This document shows, piece after piece, positions 7,900 to 13,403 of a DNA stretch of 13,403 nt. Under the pieces are notes generated by a model that searched no databases, had not been told where the DNA came from, and worked only from the letters and a program-made list of their open reading frames with translations. The translations under genes and the position numbers were made by a program. Positions within the stretch are counted from its first letter, which is position 1. Each line of letters opens with the position of its first letter. This DNA comes from Deferribacteres bacterium (lineage in GTDB: Bacteria > Thermosulfidibacterota > Thermosulfidibacteria > Thermosulfidibacterales > Thermosulfidibacteraceae), in assembly GCA_013153205.1 (NCBI GenBank), contig JAADEW010000050.1:1-13403 (forward strand). Reading direction: 5' to 3'.

Positions 7900-8427
7900 A
7901 TGGTTAAATTAGGAGAAAAACCGTTTTATAAATACTGTCCCTTTTGCGCCTCGCCTCTGGTGGTTGAGGAAAGGGGAGGCAGGCTCAGGCCTGTCTGTAA
8001 GGCGTGTGGTTTTGTGCAGTATCTCAATCCCACCGTTGGTGTTGCCGTTATAGTCCTTGATGGGGACAGAATACTTCTGGGAAAACGGGCGAGGGAACCG
8101 GGTAAGGGCAGGTGGTGTATCCCCTGCGGTCATGTGGAGTGGGGAGAGGATGTGAGGGATGCCGCCGTGAGGGAGTTTGAGGAGGAGACGGGCTTAAAAG
8201 TGGAGCTGGAGGCTGTTTTTGATGTGCTTTCAAACTTCCACAATCCGGAGCACCTCACCGTTGGGGTGTGGTTTATGGGCAGGGTTGTTGGAGGGAAGCT
8301 TTCCGCAGGGGATGACCTTTCTGATGTGGGGTTTTTCTCCGTGTTTGGTCCTGAGGTTGAGCTTGCTTTTCCCACAGACGAGATGGTGATAGGGAAGTTG
8401 AGAAAGCTTTTCAAAAAGCGATTTTAG
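7900..8427 (+). CDS. Nudix hydrolase with N-terminal zinc ribbon
   Basis: This 175-residue protein hydrolyses a nucleoside diphosphate linked to another moiety; the substrate is unknown. An N-terminal zinc ribbon is formed by Cys13-x2-Cys16 (YCPFC) and Cys33-x2-Cys36 (VCKAC), as in NudC-type and ADP-ribose pyrophosphatase-like Nudix proteins. The Nudix box spans 77-99 and fits GX5EX7REUXEEXGU exactly (Gly77, Glu83, Arg91-Glu92, Glu95-Glu96, Gly98). The usual LPGG before the box is IPCG here. An in-frame GTG at 7807 would add 31 residues, but it lies inside the TetR operator and upstream of the TATAAT, so ATG 7900 is preferred. That start puts the zinc ribbon near the N-terminus, as is usual. 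It is divergent from the fad operon and 38 nt upstream of the aldehyde dehydrogenase, probably co-transcribed with it. Confidence 0.9.
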   Translation: MVKLGEKPFYKYCPFCASPLVVEERGGRLRPVCKACGFVQYLNPTVGVAVIVLDGDRILLGKRAREPGKGRWCIPCGHVEWGEDVRDAAVREFEEETGLKVELEAVFDVLSNFHNPEHLTVGVWFMGRVVGGKLSAGDDLSDVGFFSVFGPEVELAFPTDEMVIGKLRKLFKKRF

Positions 8428-8465
8428 TGCTATTCTTTCTCAAATCCTTTTGAAGGAGGGCAGTG

Positions 8466-9881
8466 ATGAAGATGCTACTTGCAGGTGAGTGGGTTGACAG
8501 GGACGAAAAGATAGAGGTGAGGAATCCCTACGACAACTCTCTTATAGATACCGTTCCAAAAGCCACCAGGGAAGATGTGGAGAAGGCGGTTTCTGCGGCT
8601 AAGAAGGGTCAGAAGGACATGGCGGCTCTTTCCGCTTACGAGCGGTATGAGATTCTCATGAAGGCGGCTGAGATAATGGAGAGGAGAAAAGAGGAGCTTG
8701 CCACCGTGGTATCCAAGGAGGTGGGCAAGACCATAAGAGAAGCCCGGGGAGAGATAGCAAGGGCTCTTCAGACCCTTACCCTCTCTGCGGAGGAGGCAAA
8801 GAGGCTGACCGGTGAAGAGGTCCGGTTTGACGGTGCCCCTACGGGGAAAGGGAAGGCGGGGCTTTACATACGGGTGCCCGTTGGCATAGTTGCCGCCATA
8901 ACGCCGTTTAATTTTCCGGTCAACCTTGCCATGCACAAGATAGCTCCCGGTCTTGCCGCGGGGAATGCGGTGATACTCAAGCCCCCTTCAATAACGCCTC
9001 TTTCCAGCATAATAATGGGTGAAATCTTTATGGAGGCGGGGGTTCCTCCTCTTGCTTTTCAGGTCATTACCGGCTCCGGTTCAACTGTTGGAGAGGCGCT
9101 TGCCTCCCATCCTGACATAAGGAAGATTTCCTTTACCGGAAGCAGAGAGGTCGGGAAAAGGATAATGTCCATTGCCGGCTTTAAAAAGTGCACCATGGAG
9201 CTTGGCTCAAACTCTGCTGTGATTGTCTGCGATGATGCCGAGCTTGACAAGGCTTTCCCCAGGGTGGTTCTGGGGGCTTATGCCCTTGCCGGGCAGGTCT
9301 GCATTTCGGTTCAGAGGATATTTGTTCACAAATCCCTCTTTGACGAGTTTGTTGAAAGGTATGTGGAGCATGTGAAGAAGCTCAAGGTAGGGGACCAGCT
9401 GAAAGAGGATACGGATGTGGGTCCGCTGGTGGAGGAGAAAGAAGCCAGAAGGGTGAAGGAATGGATAGAGGAAGCCGTGAGTATGGGGGCGAGGCTTCTC
9501 ATAGGTGGTGAGGTTGAGGGTGCGCTTATGAAGCCTGCGGTGCTTACCCACTGTCCCAAGAAGGCAAAGCTTTTCTGGAACGAGGCTTTCGGACCCGTGG
9601 TTATTATAAATCCCGTTGAAAGCCTTGAGGAAGCCATAGCGGAAACCAACGACTCCATGTATGGGCTTCAGGCGGGTATATACACTAAGAATCTCTATAA
9701 TGCGTGGAAGGCGGCTTACGAGGTGGAGGTGGGAGGCGTTATAATAAACGATGTTCCCACCTTCAGGGTGGACCTCATGCCCTACGGAGGGGTTAAGGAT
9801 TCCGGAATAGGAAGGGAAGGTCCAAAATACGCCATACAGGATATGACAGAGATAAAGCTTATCTGCTTTGATTTAACATAA
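8466..9881 (+). CDS. NAD(P)-dependent aldehyde dehydrogenase (lactaldehyde/SSADH-like group)
   Basis: This enzyme oxidises an aldehyde to the carboxylate. The 471 residues cover the full ALDH fold. Catalytic Cys279 is in AGQVCISVQR, general base Glu245 in MELGSN, and the oxyanion Asn149 in TPFNFP. Lys172 (LKPP) and Glu373 (NEAFGPV) are the usual cofactor contacts. GQVCISVQ and the close of the protein (NDVPTFRVDLMPYGGVKDSGIGREG) resemble archaeal/bacterial lactaldehyde dehydrogenase-type enzymes (MJ1411-like). ATG 8466 is chosen over the in-frame GTG 8463 because AAGGAGG (8453-8459) is then 6 nt away. It sits beside the fad operon. Removal of fatty aldehydes to acids that FadD could activate is a reasonable guess, but lactaldehyde, succinate semialdehyde and glyceraldehyde-3-phosphate cannot be excluded. 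Confidence 0.93.
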   Translation: MKMLLAGEWVDRDEKIEVRNPYDNSLIDTVPKATREDVEKAVSAAKKGQKDMAALSAYERYEILMKAAEIMERRKEELATVVSKEVGKTIREARGEIARALQTLTLSAEEAKRLTGEEVRFDGAPTGKGKAGLYIRVPVGIVAAITPFNFPVNLAMHKIAPGLAAGNAVILKPPSITPLSSIIMGEIFMEAGVPPLAFQVITGSGSTVGEALASHPDIRKISFTGSREVGKRIMSIAGFKKCTMELGSNSAVIVCDDAELDKAFPRVVLGAYALAGQVCISVQRIFVHKSLFDEFVERYVEHVKKLKVGDQLKEDTDVGPLVEEKEARRVKEWIEEAVSMGARLLIGGEVEGALMKPAVLTHCPKKAKLFWNEAFGPVVIINPVESLEEAIAETNDSMYGLQAGIYTKNLYNAWKAAYEVEVGGVIINDVPTFRVDLMPYGGVKDSGIGREGPKYAIQDMTEIKLICFDLT

Positions 9882-9885
9882 GGGC

Positions 9886-9908
9886 GTGGGGGGGTTGCTT
9901 CCCCCCAC
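9886..9908 (+). terminator. GC-rich hairpin after the aldehyde dehydrogenase
   Basis: GTGGGGGG (9886-9893) pairs perfectly with CCCCCCAC (9901-9908) around a 7-nt loop, starting 5 nt after the stop codon. The U-run expected of an intrinsic terminator is displaced (six T at about 9924-9929), so termination may be partial. The -35-like part of the next gene's promoter lies in the loop. Confidence 0.45.
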
Positions 9909-9924
9909 TGCTGTGGCTTATAAT
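9895..9924 (+). promoter_or_regulatory. Promoter of the UDG-like gene
   Basis: A perfect TATAAT (9919-9924) lies 18 nt after a weak TTGCTT (9895-9900). The predicted start at about 9931 leaves a roughly 12-nt leader that just contains the GGAGAG ribosome site (9932-9937). The -10 is convincing; the -35 is weak and overlaps the preceding hairpin. Confidence 0.55.
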
Positions 9925-9942
9925 TTTTTGTGGAGAGAGATT

Positions 9943-10773
9943 ATGGGTTGCGAGAAATTGCTGTTGAGAATTGCAAGATGTCCCCGCTTTTTTAGGATTT
10001 TAGAAAGCAACGATGACTATCTGAGTTGTTGCGAAAAGGTGGTGAATTCTCAAGAAAAACAGCTGGGAATCAAAAATATCAGTGATTTTCAGCTACCAGA
10101 GCCGTGGAATGGAGATATTGTTCGGGCTCCTATATTGGTGGTTAGCTCTAATCCTTCCATATCTAAAGAAGAGTTGTATCCAACTAAAGACTGGCCGGAT
10201 GAGGTTATCATAGATTTCTTTGTTAACAGATTTAAGGACAGGGGAGAAAAATACAGCTGGGTTTATAATAACAGGGTGCTGAATAAGGACGGCTCCAGAG
10301 GCAAGACTGTGAGGTATTGGACGAGTATAAAAAATAGGGTGAAAGAATTGATATCGAAAGAACCTATACCGGGTATAGACTACTGTATTACGGAATTGGT
10401 GCATTGTAAGTCTCAGAAACAGGAAGGTGTAATGGGAGCTTTCGGCTTCTGTGCGGAGTTGTATTTTAACAGAATTGTGAGAGCCGGCAATTTTAAACTG
10501 ATAATGGCTATCGGGAGTGTGGTTAGAGAGTATTTCAATTGTCGTCCCTCCATTTATGGTATTCCCGTGATATATCTGCATCATCCCAATGCTTTTGCTA
10601 AAAAGACGGAAGATGTGTGTGGAAATCCACAGGTCAAGGAGATAAAAGAACGGCTCTCAGCCTATTTTGCAGGGTCTGGAGCCGGAAGTTTATGTCCGGA
10701 CAAAGATGAAACGGATAGAGATAAATTGGTCAGGGATTTTATAGATAGTGTGGTCTATTCTCCACGGCGTTAG
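9943..10773 (+). CDS. Uracil-DNA glycosylase-like orphan protein
   Basis: This 276-residue protein has no certain function. Its core pattern fits the UDG superfamily. PILVVSSNPSIS (63-74) stands where the first active-site loop lies. YCITELVHCKSQKQEGVMGAFGFCAELYF follows (147-175), then KLIMAIGSVVREYF (185-198), and IYLHHPNAF (210-218) where the closing HPS/HPxP loop lies. Cys155 and Cys170 are spaced like the last two Fe-S ligands of family 4 UDGs (KCRP...C). Cys3, Cys13 or Cys29/30 could supply the others, but no CxxC is present, so a cluster is uncertain. ATG 9943 with GGAGAG 5 nt upstream is preferred over GTG 9886, which lies in the hairpin before the promoter. The AT-richer codons (ATA, TTT, AAA, TTG) differ from its neighbours and suggest transfer. 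Its 3' end overlaps the convergent gene by 4 nt. A DNA repair or defence role is inference. Confidence 0.65.
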   Translation: MGCEKLLLRIARCPRFFRILESNDDYLSCCEKVVNSQEKQLGIKNISDFQLPEPWNGDIVRAPILVVSSNPSISKEELYPTKDWPDEVIIDFFVNRFKDRGEKYSWVYNNRVLNKDGSRGKTVRYWTSIKNRVKELISKEPIPGIDYCITELVHCKSQKQEGVMGAFGFCAELYFNRIVRAGNFKLIMAIGSVVREYFNCRPSIYGIPVIYLHHPNAFAKKTEDVCGNPQVKEIKERLSAYFAGSGAGSLCPDKDETDRDKLVRDFIDSVVYSPRR

Positions 10774-11573
10774 CATGTGGTTGGGCTGGATGTGCTGATG
10801 CTTTTCAGGAAATTGGTTATGTATAGCCCGTAATATGTATATTTCAGGGTTGCAATACCCATTTCAGAGCGGGCGTATCCTCCGTTTTGCCTTCTGCATG
10901 AATTTACGAATCCCTCTATGGTAAACGGATATAAGGGCAGAATACCTGCTCTTATACAGAGTTTGATTCCCATGTATTGCTGTTCAATGTATGAAAGCTC
11001 GGTATCGGGAGCTTCCTTGAAGCCGAGCACCGGGTCTTCGCATTCCCGCAAAAACCCTGCAAGCTCCTTTTCGGAGAAGGGCTCTTTTAGTGCGGCAAGT
11101 ATCTCGGTGGTGTAAAACTTTTCCGTTAGAGAACGGGAGTTTTCGTTAATATACTTTACGGTGTTGATGAGGGTGGGGGCTATTTCTGTGTTAAAAAGCC
11201 TGCATAAAACACAGTAAAAATAGCTGTGGCGCAGAAATGTGTCTTTTGAAAATTTTCCGCTTTTGTATGCTTTTATGAGCTGGCTGTGAGCGTCTTTTAA
11301 AAAGTCCTGAACGGAATAAAGTGGCTCTGCCTTCAATAGGTTAAGGCCGCTTACGCAGTAGAAACAGGTGTCAATACCCTGATAGGTGCCGTCGGGCTCC
11401 TGCAGTTTTTGCAGGAAGGTTTTCGTTTTTGAATCGGGAACATCAAAGCACATGAGGTTCAGGGACGAAAGGGCAAAGAAGGTGTCCTCTGCGTTGGGTT
11501 CGTCGAGCTGATAGAAGCACCAGCCTCCTGATGGGCATCTTCTTTCAAGGATGTAGTTGAGAGTGTCTATCAT
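10770..11573 (-). CDS. Cys-rich prenyltransferase/terpenoid-cyclase-repeat protein
   Basis: This 267-residue protein has no signal peptide or membrane segment. It carries repeats of the type found in protein prenyltransferase beta subunits and terpenoid cyclases (alpha-alpha barrel), in which a GGW/GGY motif precedes a helix rich in Ala/Leu. These are SGGWCFYQLDEPNAEDTFFALSSL (15-38), DGTYQGIDTCFYCVSGLNLL (61-80), LGFKEAPDTELSYIEQQYMGIKLC (183-206) and NGGYARSEMGIATLKYTYYGLYI (230-252). It has eleven Cys, including CFYC (70-73) and CVLC (121-124), and ends in Cys. The Asp/Cys/His zinc set of true prenyltransferases is not obvious, so catalysis is doubtful. ATG 11573 has GGGAGGT (11581-11587) 7 nt upstream. 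An in-frame ATG at 11609 would add 12 residues but has only a poor ribosome site. A large hairpin covers the start. It lies 126 nt downstream of a transglutaminase-like gene on the same strand. Confidence 0.7.
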   Translation of the reverse strand: MIDTLNYILERRCPSGGWCFYQLDEPNAEDTFFALSSLNLMCFDVPDSKTKTFLQKLQEPDGTYQGIDTCFYCVSGLNLLKAEPLYSVQDFLKDAHSQLIKAYKSGKFSKDTFLRHSYFYCVLCRLFNTEIAPTLINTVKYINENSRSLTEKFYTTEILAALKEPFSEKELAGFLRECEDPVLGFKEAPDTELSYIEQQYMGIKLCIRAGILPLYPFTIEGFVNSCRRQNGGYARSEMGIATLKYTYYGLYITNFLKSISTSSPTTC

Positions 11574-11609
11574 GGCTCCTACCTCCCTGTAATGTTTGGT
11601 AGGAGCCAT
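11572..11609 (-). promoter_or_regulatory. 12-bp inverted repeat folding the ribosome site and start codon
   Basis: ATGGCTCCTACC (11572-11583) and GGTAGGAGCCAT (11598-11609) are perfect 12-bp complements around a 14-nt loop. In the minus-strand mRNA the distal arm contains the last bases of the Shine-Dalgarno site and the first two bases of AUG (11573). The stem would therefore hold back translation initiation of the prenyltransferase-repeat gene unless it is opened. The repeat is seen directly; the regulatory role is inferred. Confidence 0.65.
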
Positions 11610-11611
11610 CA

Positions 11612-11656
11612 GCCGCCTGCAGGGGCAGGCGGCGATTAAAGGCGGGCCCCATCGCC
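11612..11656 (-). repeat. Second GC-rich hairpin with an overlapping alternative stem in the leader
   Basis: GCCGCCTGC (11612-11620) and GCAGGCGGC (11625-11633) form a perfect 9-bp stem with a 4-nt loop, 2 nt away from the start-codon hairpin. GGCGAT (11631-11636) can instead pair with ATCGCC (11651-11656). The two stems share three bases and so compete. No U-run follows on the minus strand, so a plain terminator for the transglutaminase-like gene is not supported. A repetitive extragenic element is an alternative. Confidence 0.6.
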
Positions 11657-11699
11657 TCTCAATTTTAAAAATGCCTCTTCTTTTTCCGTTGTCAATACC

Positions 11700-12620
11700 T
11701 CATTTGGGGGAAACGTAGTAAGTGGTCTCAATTCCTTTTGAAGGCTGAAGGTCAACTTCCATGTAAGCTTTGTAAAGGAAGTTTATTCTTCCTCCGTGCT
11801 GGGCAGGGGATAAAAGGAGGTCTCTTCCTCTGGTTATGGCAATTCTGTCCGGGGAAAGATGACCGAAGAAGTATTCCCTTTTCTCCGGATGTTTGGCCGC
11901 TTCAGAGGCATCTATTCCGTATATTTTCCCTTCTGTAAAGGCAAGAACCCAGCAGTGGTAGCCTTTCACAAGTCCTTTCCTGTGGATGGGAAGTCCTATT
12001 TCAAATATAGCCGGGATTCCGGCGCTTCTTGCAAGAGCTATGAATAGGCTGTGAAAGTCGGTGCAGTTTCCCTTTTTGGAAGCACACGCCCAGACAGCGT
12101 CTCCTCTTCCCCAGCCTTTTCCCGTTTTGTCGTATTTCATGTGGGATACCACATATTCGTATATAGCTCTCAGTCTGGAAAGCTCGTCTCTTTTATCTTT
12201 GGTTATCTGTCTGGAAAGACCGCTGAATATTTTTAAAGGAACCATCTTGTCTGGAAGAAGGTAGCGTATGGGAATGGAGTATGGATAGTTCTGGGGAGCA
12301 ACTTCATTTCTGGTTATCTGAGCTTCAATCTTTATTTGAAGAGGTTTGTTAAGATGCCCTTCGTGCCTTATGTAGATAAACTTATTGCCGTATTCGCTTT
12401 CGGTGTTGATGGTGAAGGGTAGGGGAGACGATATGGTCAGATTTCTGACTTCCTGAAACTTTCCTTCTCGAGGCAGGGGTATCCATATTTCCACCAGTTT
12501 CGCCTGTGGCTGAGGTTTAACTTTCACCTCTTCTTTAAAGAAGAAGCTCTGGCGGCTTTGAGAAAAAGCGGCAAGCGGTAGAAGTAGCATAAAGATAGCC
12601 ATTGCTGAAATCTTCCTCAT
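11700..12620 (-). CDS. Exported transglutaminase-like (papain-fold) protein
   Basis: This 306-residue protein has a signal peptide (MRKISAMAIFMLLLPLAAFS, cleavage near residue 19-21), so it acts outside the cytoplasm. Residues about 22-130 are a beta-rich N-terminal domain. The transglutaminase-like core follows: GWGRGDAVWACASKKGNCTDFHSLFIALARSAGIPA (169-204), GYHCW (220-224) and YGIDASEA (234-241). Cys186, His222 and Asp237 form an intact triad. A conserved tail (REYFFGHLSPDRIAITRGRD) is typical of this bacterial family. These proteins are probably peptidases or amidases rather than crosslinkers; the substrate is unknown. ATG 12620 is chosen because AAGGAGG (12626-12632) lies 5 nt upstream; an in-frame ATG at 12656 would spoil the signal peptide. 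It is divergent from rplM and upstream of the prenyltransferase-repeat gene. Confidence 0.88.
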   Translation of the reverse strand: MRKISAMAIFMLLLPLAAFSQSRQSFFFKEEVKVKPQPQAKLVEIWIPLPREGKFQEVRNLTISSPLPFTINTESEYGNKFIYIRHEGHLNKPLQIKIEAQITRNEVAPQNYPYSIPIRYLLPDKMVPLKIFSGLSRQITKDKRDELSRLRAIYEYVVSHMKYDKTGKGWGRGDAVWACASKKGNCTDFHSLFIALARSAGIPAIFEIGLPIHRKGLVKGYHCWVLAFTEGKIYGIDASEAAKHPEKREYFFGHLSPDRIAITRGRDLLLSPAQHGGRINFLYKAYMEVDLQPSKGIETTYYVSPK

Positions 12621-12655
12621 GACATCCTCCTTGAGTGGTTTTTGTTTAATCAGCA

Positions 12656-12683
12656 ATTCTAATAATCAAAATGCAAAAATCAA
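12656..12683 (-). promoter_or_regulatory. Promoter of the transglutaminase-like gene
   Basis: On the minus strand TTGATT (12683-12678) and TAGAAT (12661-12656) are separated by 16 nt, matching the sigma70 consensus at 4 and 5 of 6 positions. The start would be near 12649, giving a leader of about 30 nt that contains the ribosome site. The -10 overlaps the longer in-frame start at 12656, which further argues against that start. Confidence 0.55.
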
Positions 12684-12758
12684 ATTGATAGGTCTTATTG
12701 AATGTGATGAGTCCTTTGGTAAATTAAATACCTCGTTTGTAAAAAGTGTCGGTTAGCC

Positions 12759-12787
12759 TTGACAATAGGAGATAACTTATTTATATA
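12759..12787 (+). promoter_or_regulatory. Promoter of the rplM-rpsI operon
   Basis: A consensus TTGACA (12759-12764), a 17-nt spacer and TATATA (12782-12787) make a strong sigma70 promoter. Transcription from about 12794 gives a leader of about 32 nt with a purine-rich ribosome site (AGGAAGG, 12816-12822). I see no obvious ribosomal-protein-binding structure in so short a leader. Confidence 0.75.
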
Positions 12788-12825
12788 GCTTGAGCTCATA
12801 AAACAGAAGTTAGAGAGGAAGGGTT

Positions 12826-13266
12826 ATGCAGAAGACCTATATGGCAAAGCAGGGTGAGGTGGAGAAGAAGTGGTATCTTGTTGATGCCAAGGATAAGACC
12901 CTTGGAAGGCTTGCCACTCAGATAGCCATTATTCTCATGGGAAAGCACAAACCCAACTACAGCCCTCATGTTGATTGTGGAGACTTTGTGGTGGTTATCA
13001 ATGCAGATAAAGTAAAGCTTACAGGCAACAAGCTGGATAAAAAGGTTTACTACTGGCATACGGGATACCTTGGAGGAATCAAATCGAGGACTGCCAGGCA
13101 GATGCTGGAAGAGAAACCTGAGTTTCTTATTTATCACGCGGTTAAAGGGATGTTGCCCAAGAACAATCTTGCGAGAAGAATGCTGAAAAAGCTTAAAGTG
13201 TATGCCGGTGAAAACCATCCTCATGTGGCTCAGAATCCGGAGCCAATAGAAATAGAAGGGGCTTAA
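12826..13266 (+). CDS. rplM: Large ribosomal subunit protein uL13
   Basis: This is a ribosomal protein of the 50S subunit that binds 23S rRNA and assembles early. The 146 residues match the usual bacterial length. Family signatures are KWYLVDAKDKTLGRLATQIA (15-34), GKHKPNYSPHVDCGDFVVVINA (39-60) and KGMLPKNNLARRMLKKLKVYAG (107-128), with HPHVAQNP near the end. ATG 12826 has a purine-rich ribosome site at 12816-12822; MAKQGEVEKKWY begins at residue 6, and this modest N-terminal extension is common. It is followed 13 nt later by rpsI, the standard rplM-rpsI pair. It is core chromosome and marks the right edge of the accessory segment. Confidence 0.98.
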   Translation: MQKTYMAKQGEVEKKWYLVDAKDKTLGRLATQIAIILMGKHKPNYSPHVDCGDFVVVINADKVKLTGNKLDKKVYYWHTGYLGGIKSRTARQMLEEKPEFLIYHAVKGMLPKNNLARRMLKKLKVYAGENHPHVAQNPEPIEIEGA

Positions 13267-13279
13267 GGGGAGATAGAAG

Positions 13280-13403
13280 ATGGCGGAAGTTATATACCAC
13301 GGAGTAGGGAAGAGGAAGACATCAGTAGCCAGGGTTTGGATGAAGCCCGGCAGGGGAGAGGTTATAATCAACAACCGTCCCTTTGAGGAGTATATACCGA
13401 GAG
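13280..13403 (+). CDS. rpsI: Small ribosomal subunit protein uS9, N-terminal part
   Basis: The first 41 residues are visible; the gene continues beyond the right edge. GVGKRKTSVARVWMKPGRGEV (8-28) followed by INNRPFEEYIPR is the characteristic S9 start. S9 is a 30S protein whose C-terminal tail reaches the P-site tRNA; that tail is outside the window. The ATG at 13280 follows a GGGGAGA ribosome site (13267-13273), 13 nt after the rplM stop, so the two are co-transcribed. Confidence 0.97.
   Translation, partial: MAEVIYHGVGKRKTSVARVWMKPGRGEVIINNRPFEEYIPR

Noticed and set aside
8428..8465. A separate promoter for the aldehyde dehydrogenase
   Set aside because: No -10/-35 pair fits in the 38-nt gap; co-transcription with the Nudix gene is simpler.
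9886..9942. GTG start at 9886 giving a 295-residue UDG-like protein
   Set aside because: It falls within the hairpin and upstream of the TATAAT; ATG 9943 has a proper ribosome site.
11572..11633. Inverted repeats as ends of an insertion sequence or a CRISPR unit
   Set aside because: There is no transposase, no target duplication and no repeated spacer pattern; the repeats are single adjacent hairpins.
11662..11695. A minus-strand TTGACA (11695-11690) and TAAAAT (11667-11662) as promoter of the prenyltransferase-repeat gene
   Set aside because: The 22-nt spacing is too long for a sigma70 promoter, and no better -10 lies at 16-18 nt; kept only as a possibility.
12796..13374. A 192-codon open frame on the minus strand across rplM and rpsI
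   Set aside because: It is antisense to two certain ribosomal genes and its translation has no recognisable domain.

Overview
The window looks like bacterial chromosome: genes are tightly packed, Shine-Dalgarno sites are strong (AAGGAGG-like), and a ribosomal protein operon (rplM-rpsI) sits at the right edge. Two exported proteins carry cleavable signal peptides. The Lys/Glu-rich proteins and frequent AGG and ATA codons would suit a thermophilic Gram-negative lineage such as Desulfobacterota or Deferribacterota, but that placement is only an inference.

Positions 1-7785, minus strand, hold one long fatty-acid beta-oxidation operon read right to left. It encodes a TetR-family regulator, a FadN-type 3-hydroxyacyl-CoA dehydrogenase/enoyl-CoA hydratase fusion, a thiolase (FadA), a long acyl-CoA dehydrogenase (FadE), a small exported DUF1571/LolA-like protein, and a long-chain acyl-CoA ligase (FadD) cut by the window edge. 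Together they cover fatty acid activation, alpha-beta dehydrogenation, hydration, the second oxidation and thiolysis. An 18-bp palindrome in the operon promoter is the likely operator for the TetR protein, so the operon is probably autoregulated and acyl-CoA responsive.

Positions 7786-9908, plus strand, run divergently. A zinc-ribbon Nudix hydrolase with a promoter so close to its ATG that the mRNA may be leaderless is followed by an NAD(P)-dependent aldehyde dehydrogenase. The unit ends in a GC-rich hairpin.

Positions 9909-12656 look accessory. A plus-strand gene of AT-richer composition encodes an orphan uracil-DNA-glycosylase-like protein. It converges, with a 4-nt overlap, on a minus-strand Cys-rich protein with prenyltransferase/terpenoid-cyclase-type repeats. 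That gene has a striking leader of stacked inverted repeats, one of which would fold the start codon and part of the Shine-Dalgarno site into a 12-bp stem. Upstream of it on the same strand is an exported transglutaminase-like protease-fold protein with an intact Cys-His-Asp triad.

Positions 12657-13403 contain a divergent promoter region, then rplM (L13) and the start of rpsI (S9). No tRNA, rRNA, CRISPR array, insertion sequence or phage gene was found. The least understood parts are the UDG-like gene, the hairpin leader with its prenyltransferase-repeat gene, and the exported protein inside the fad operon.
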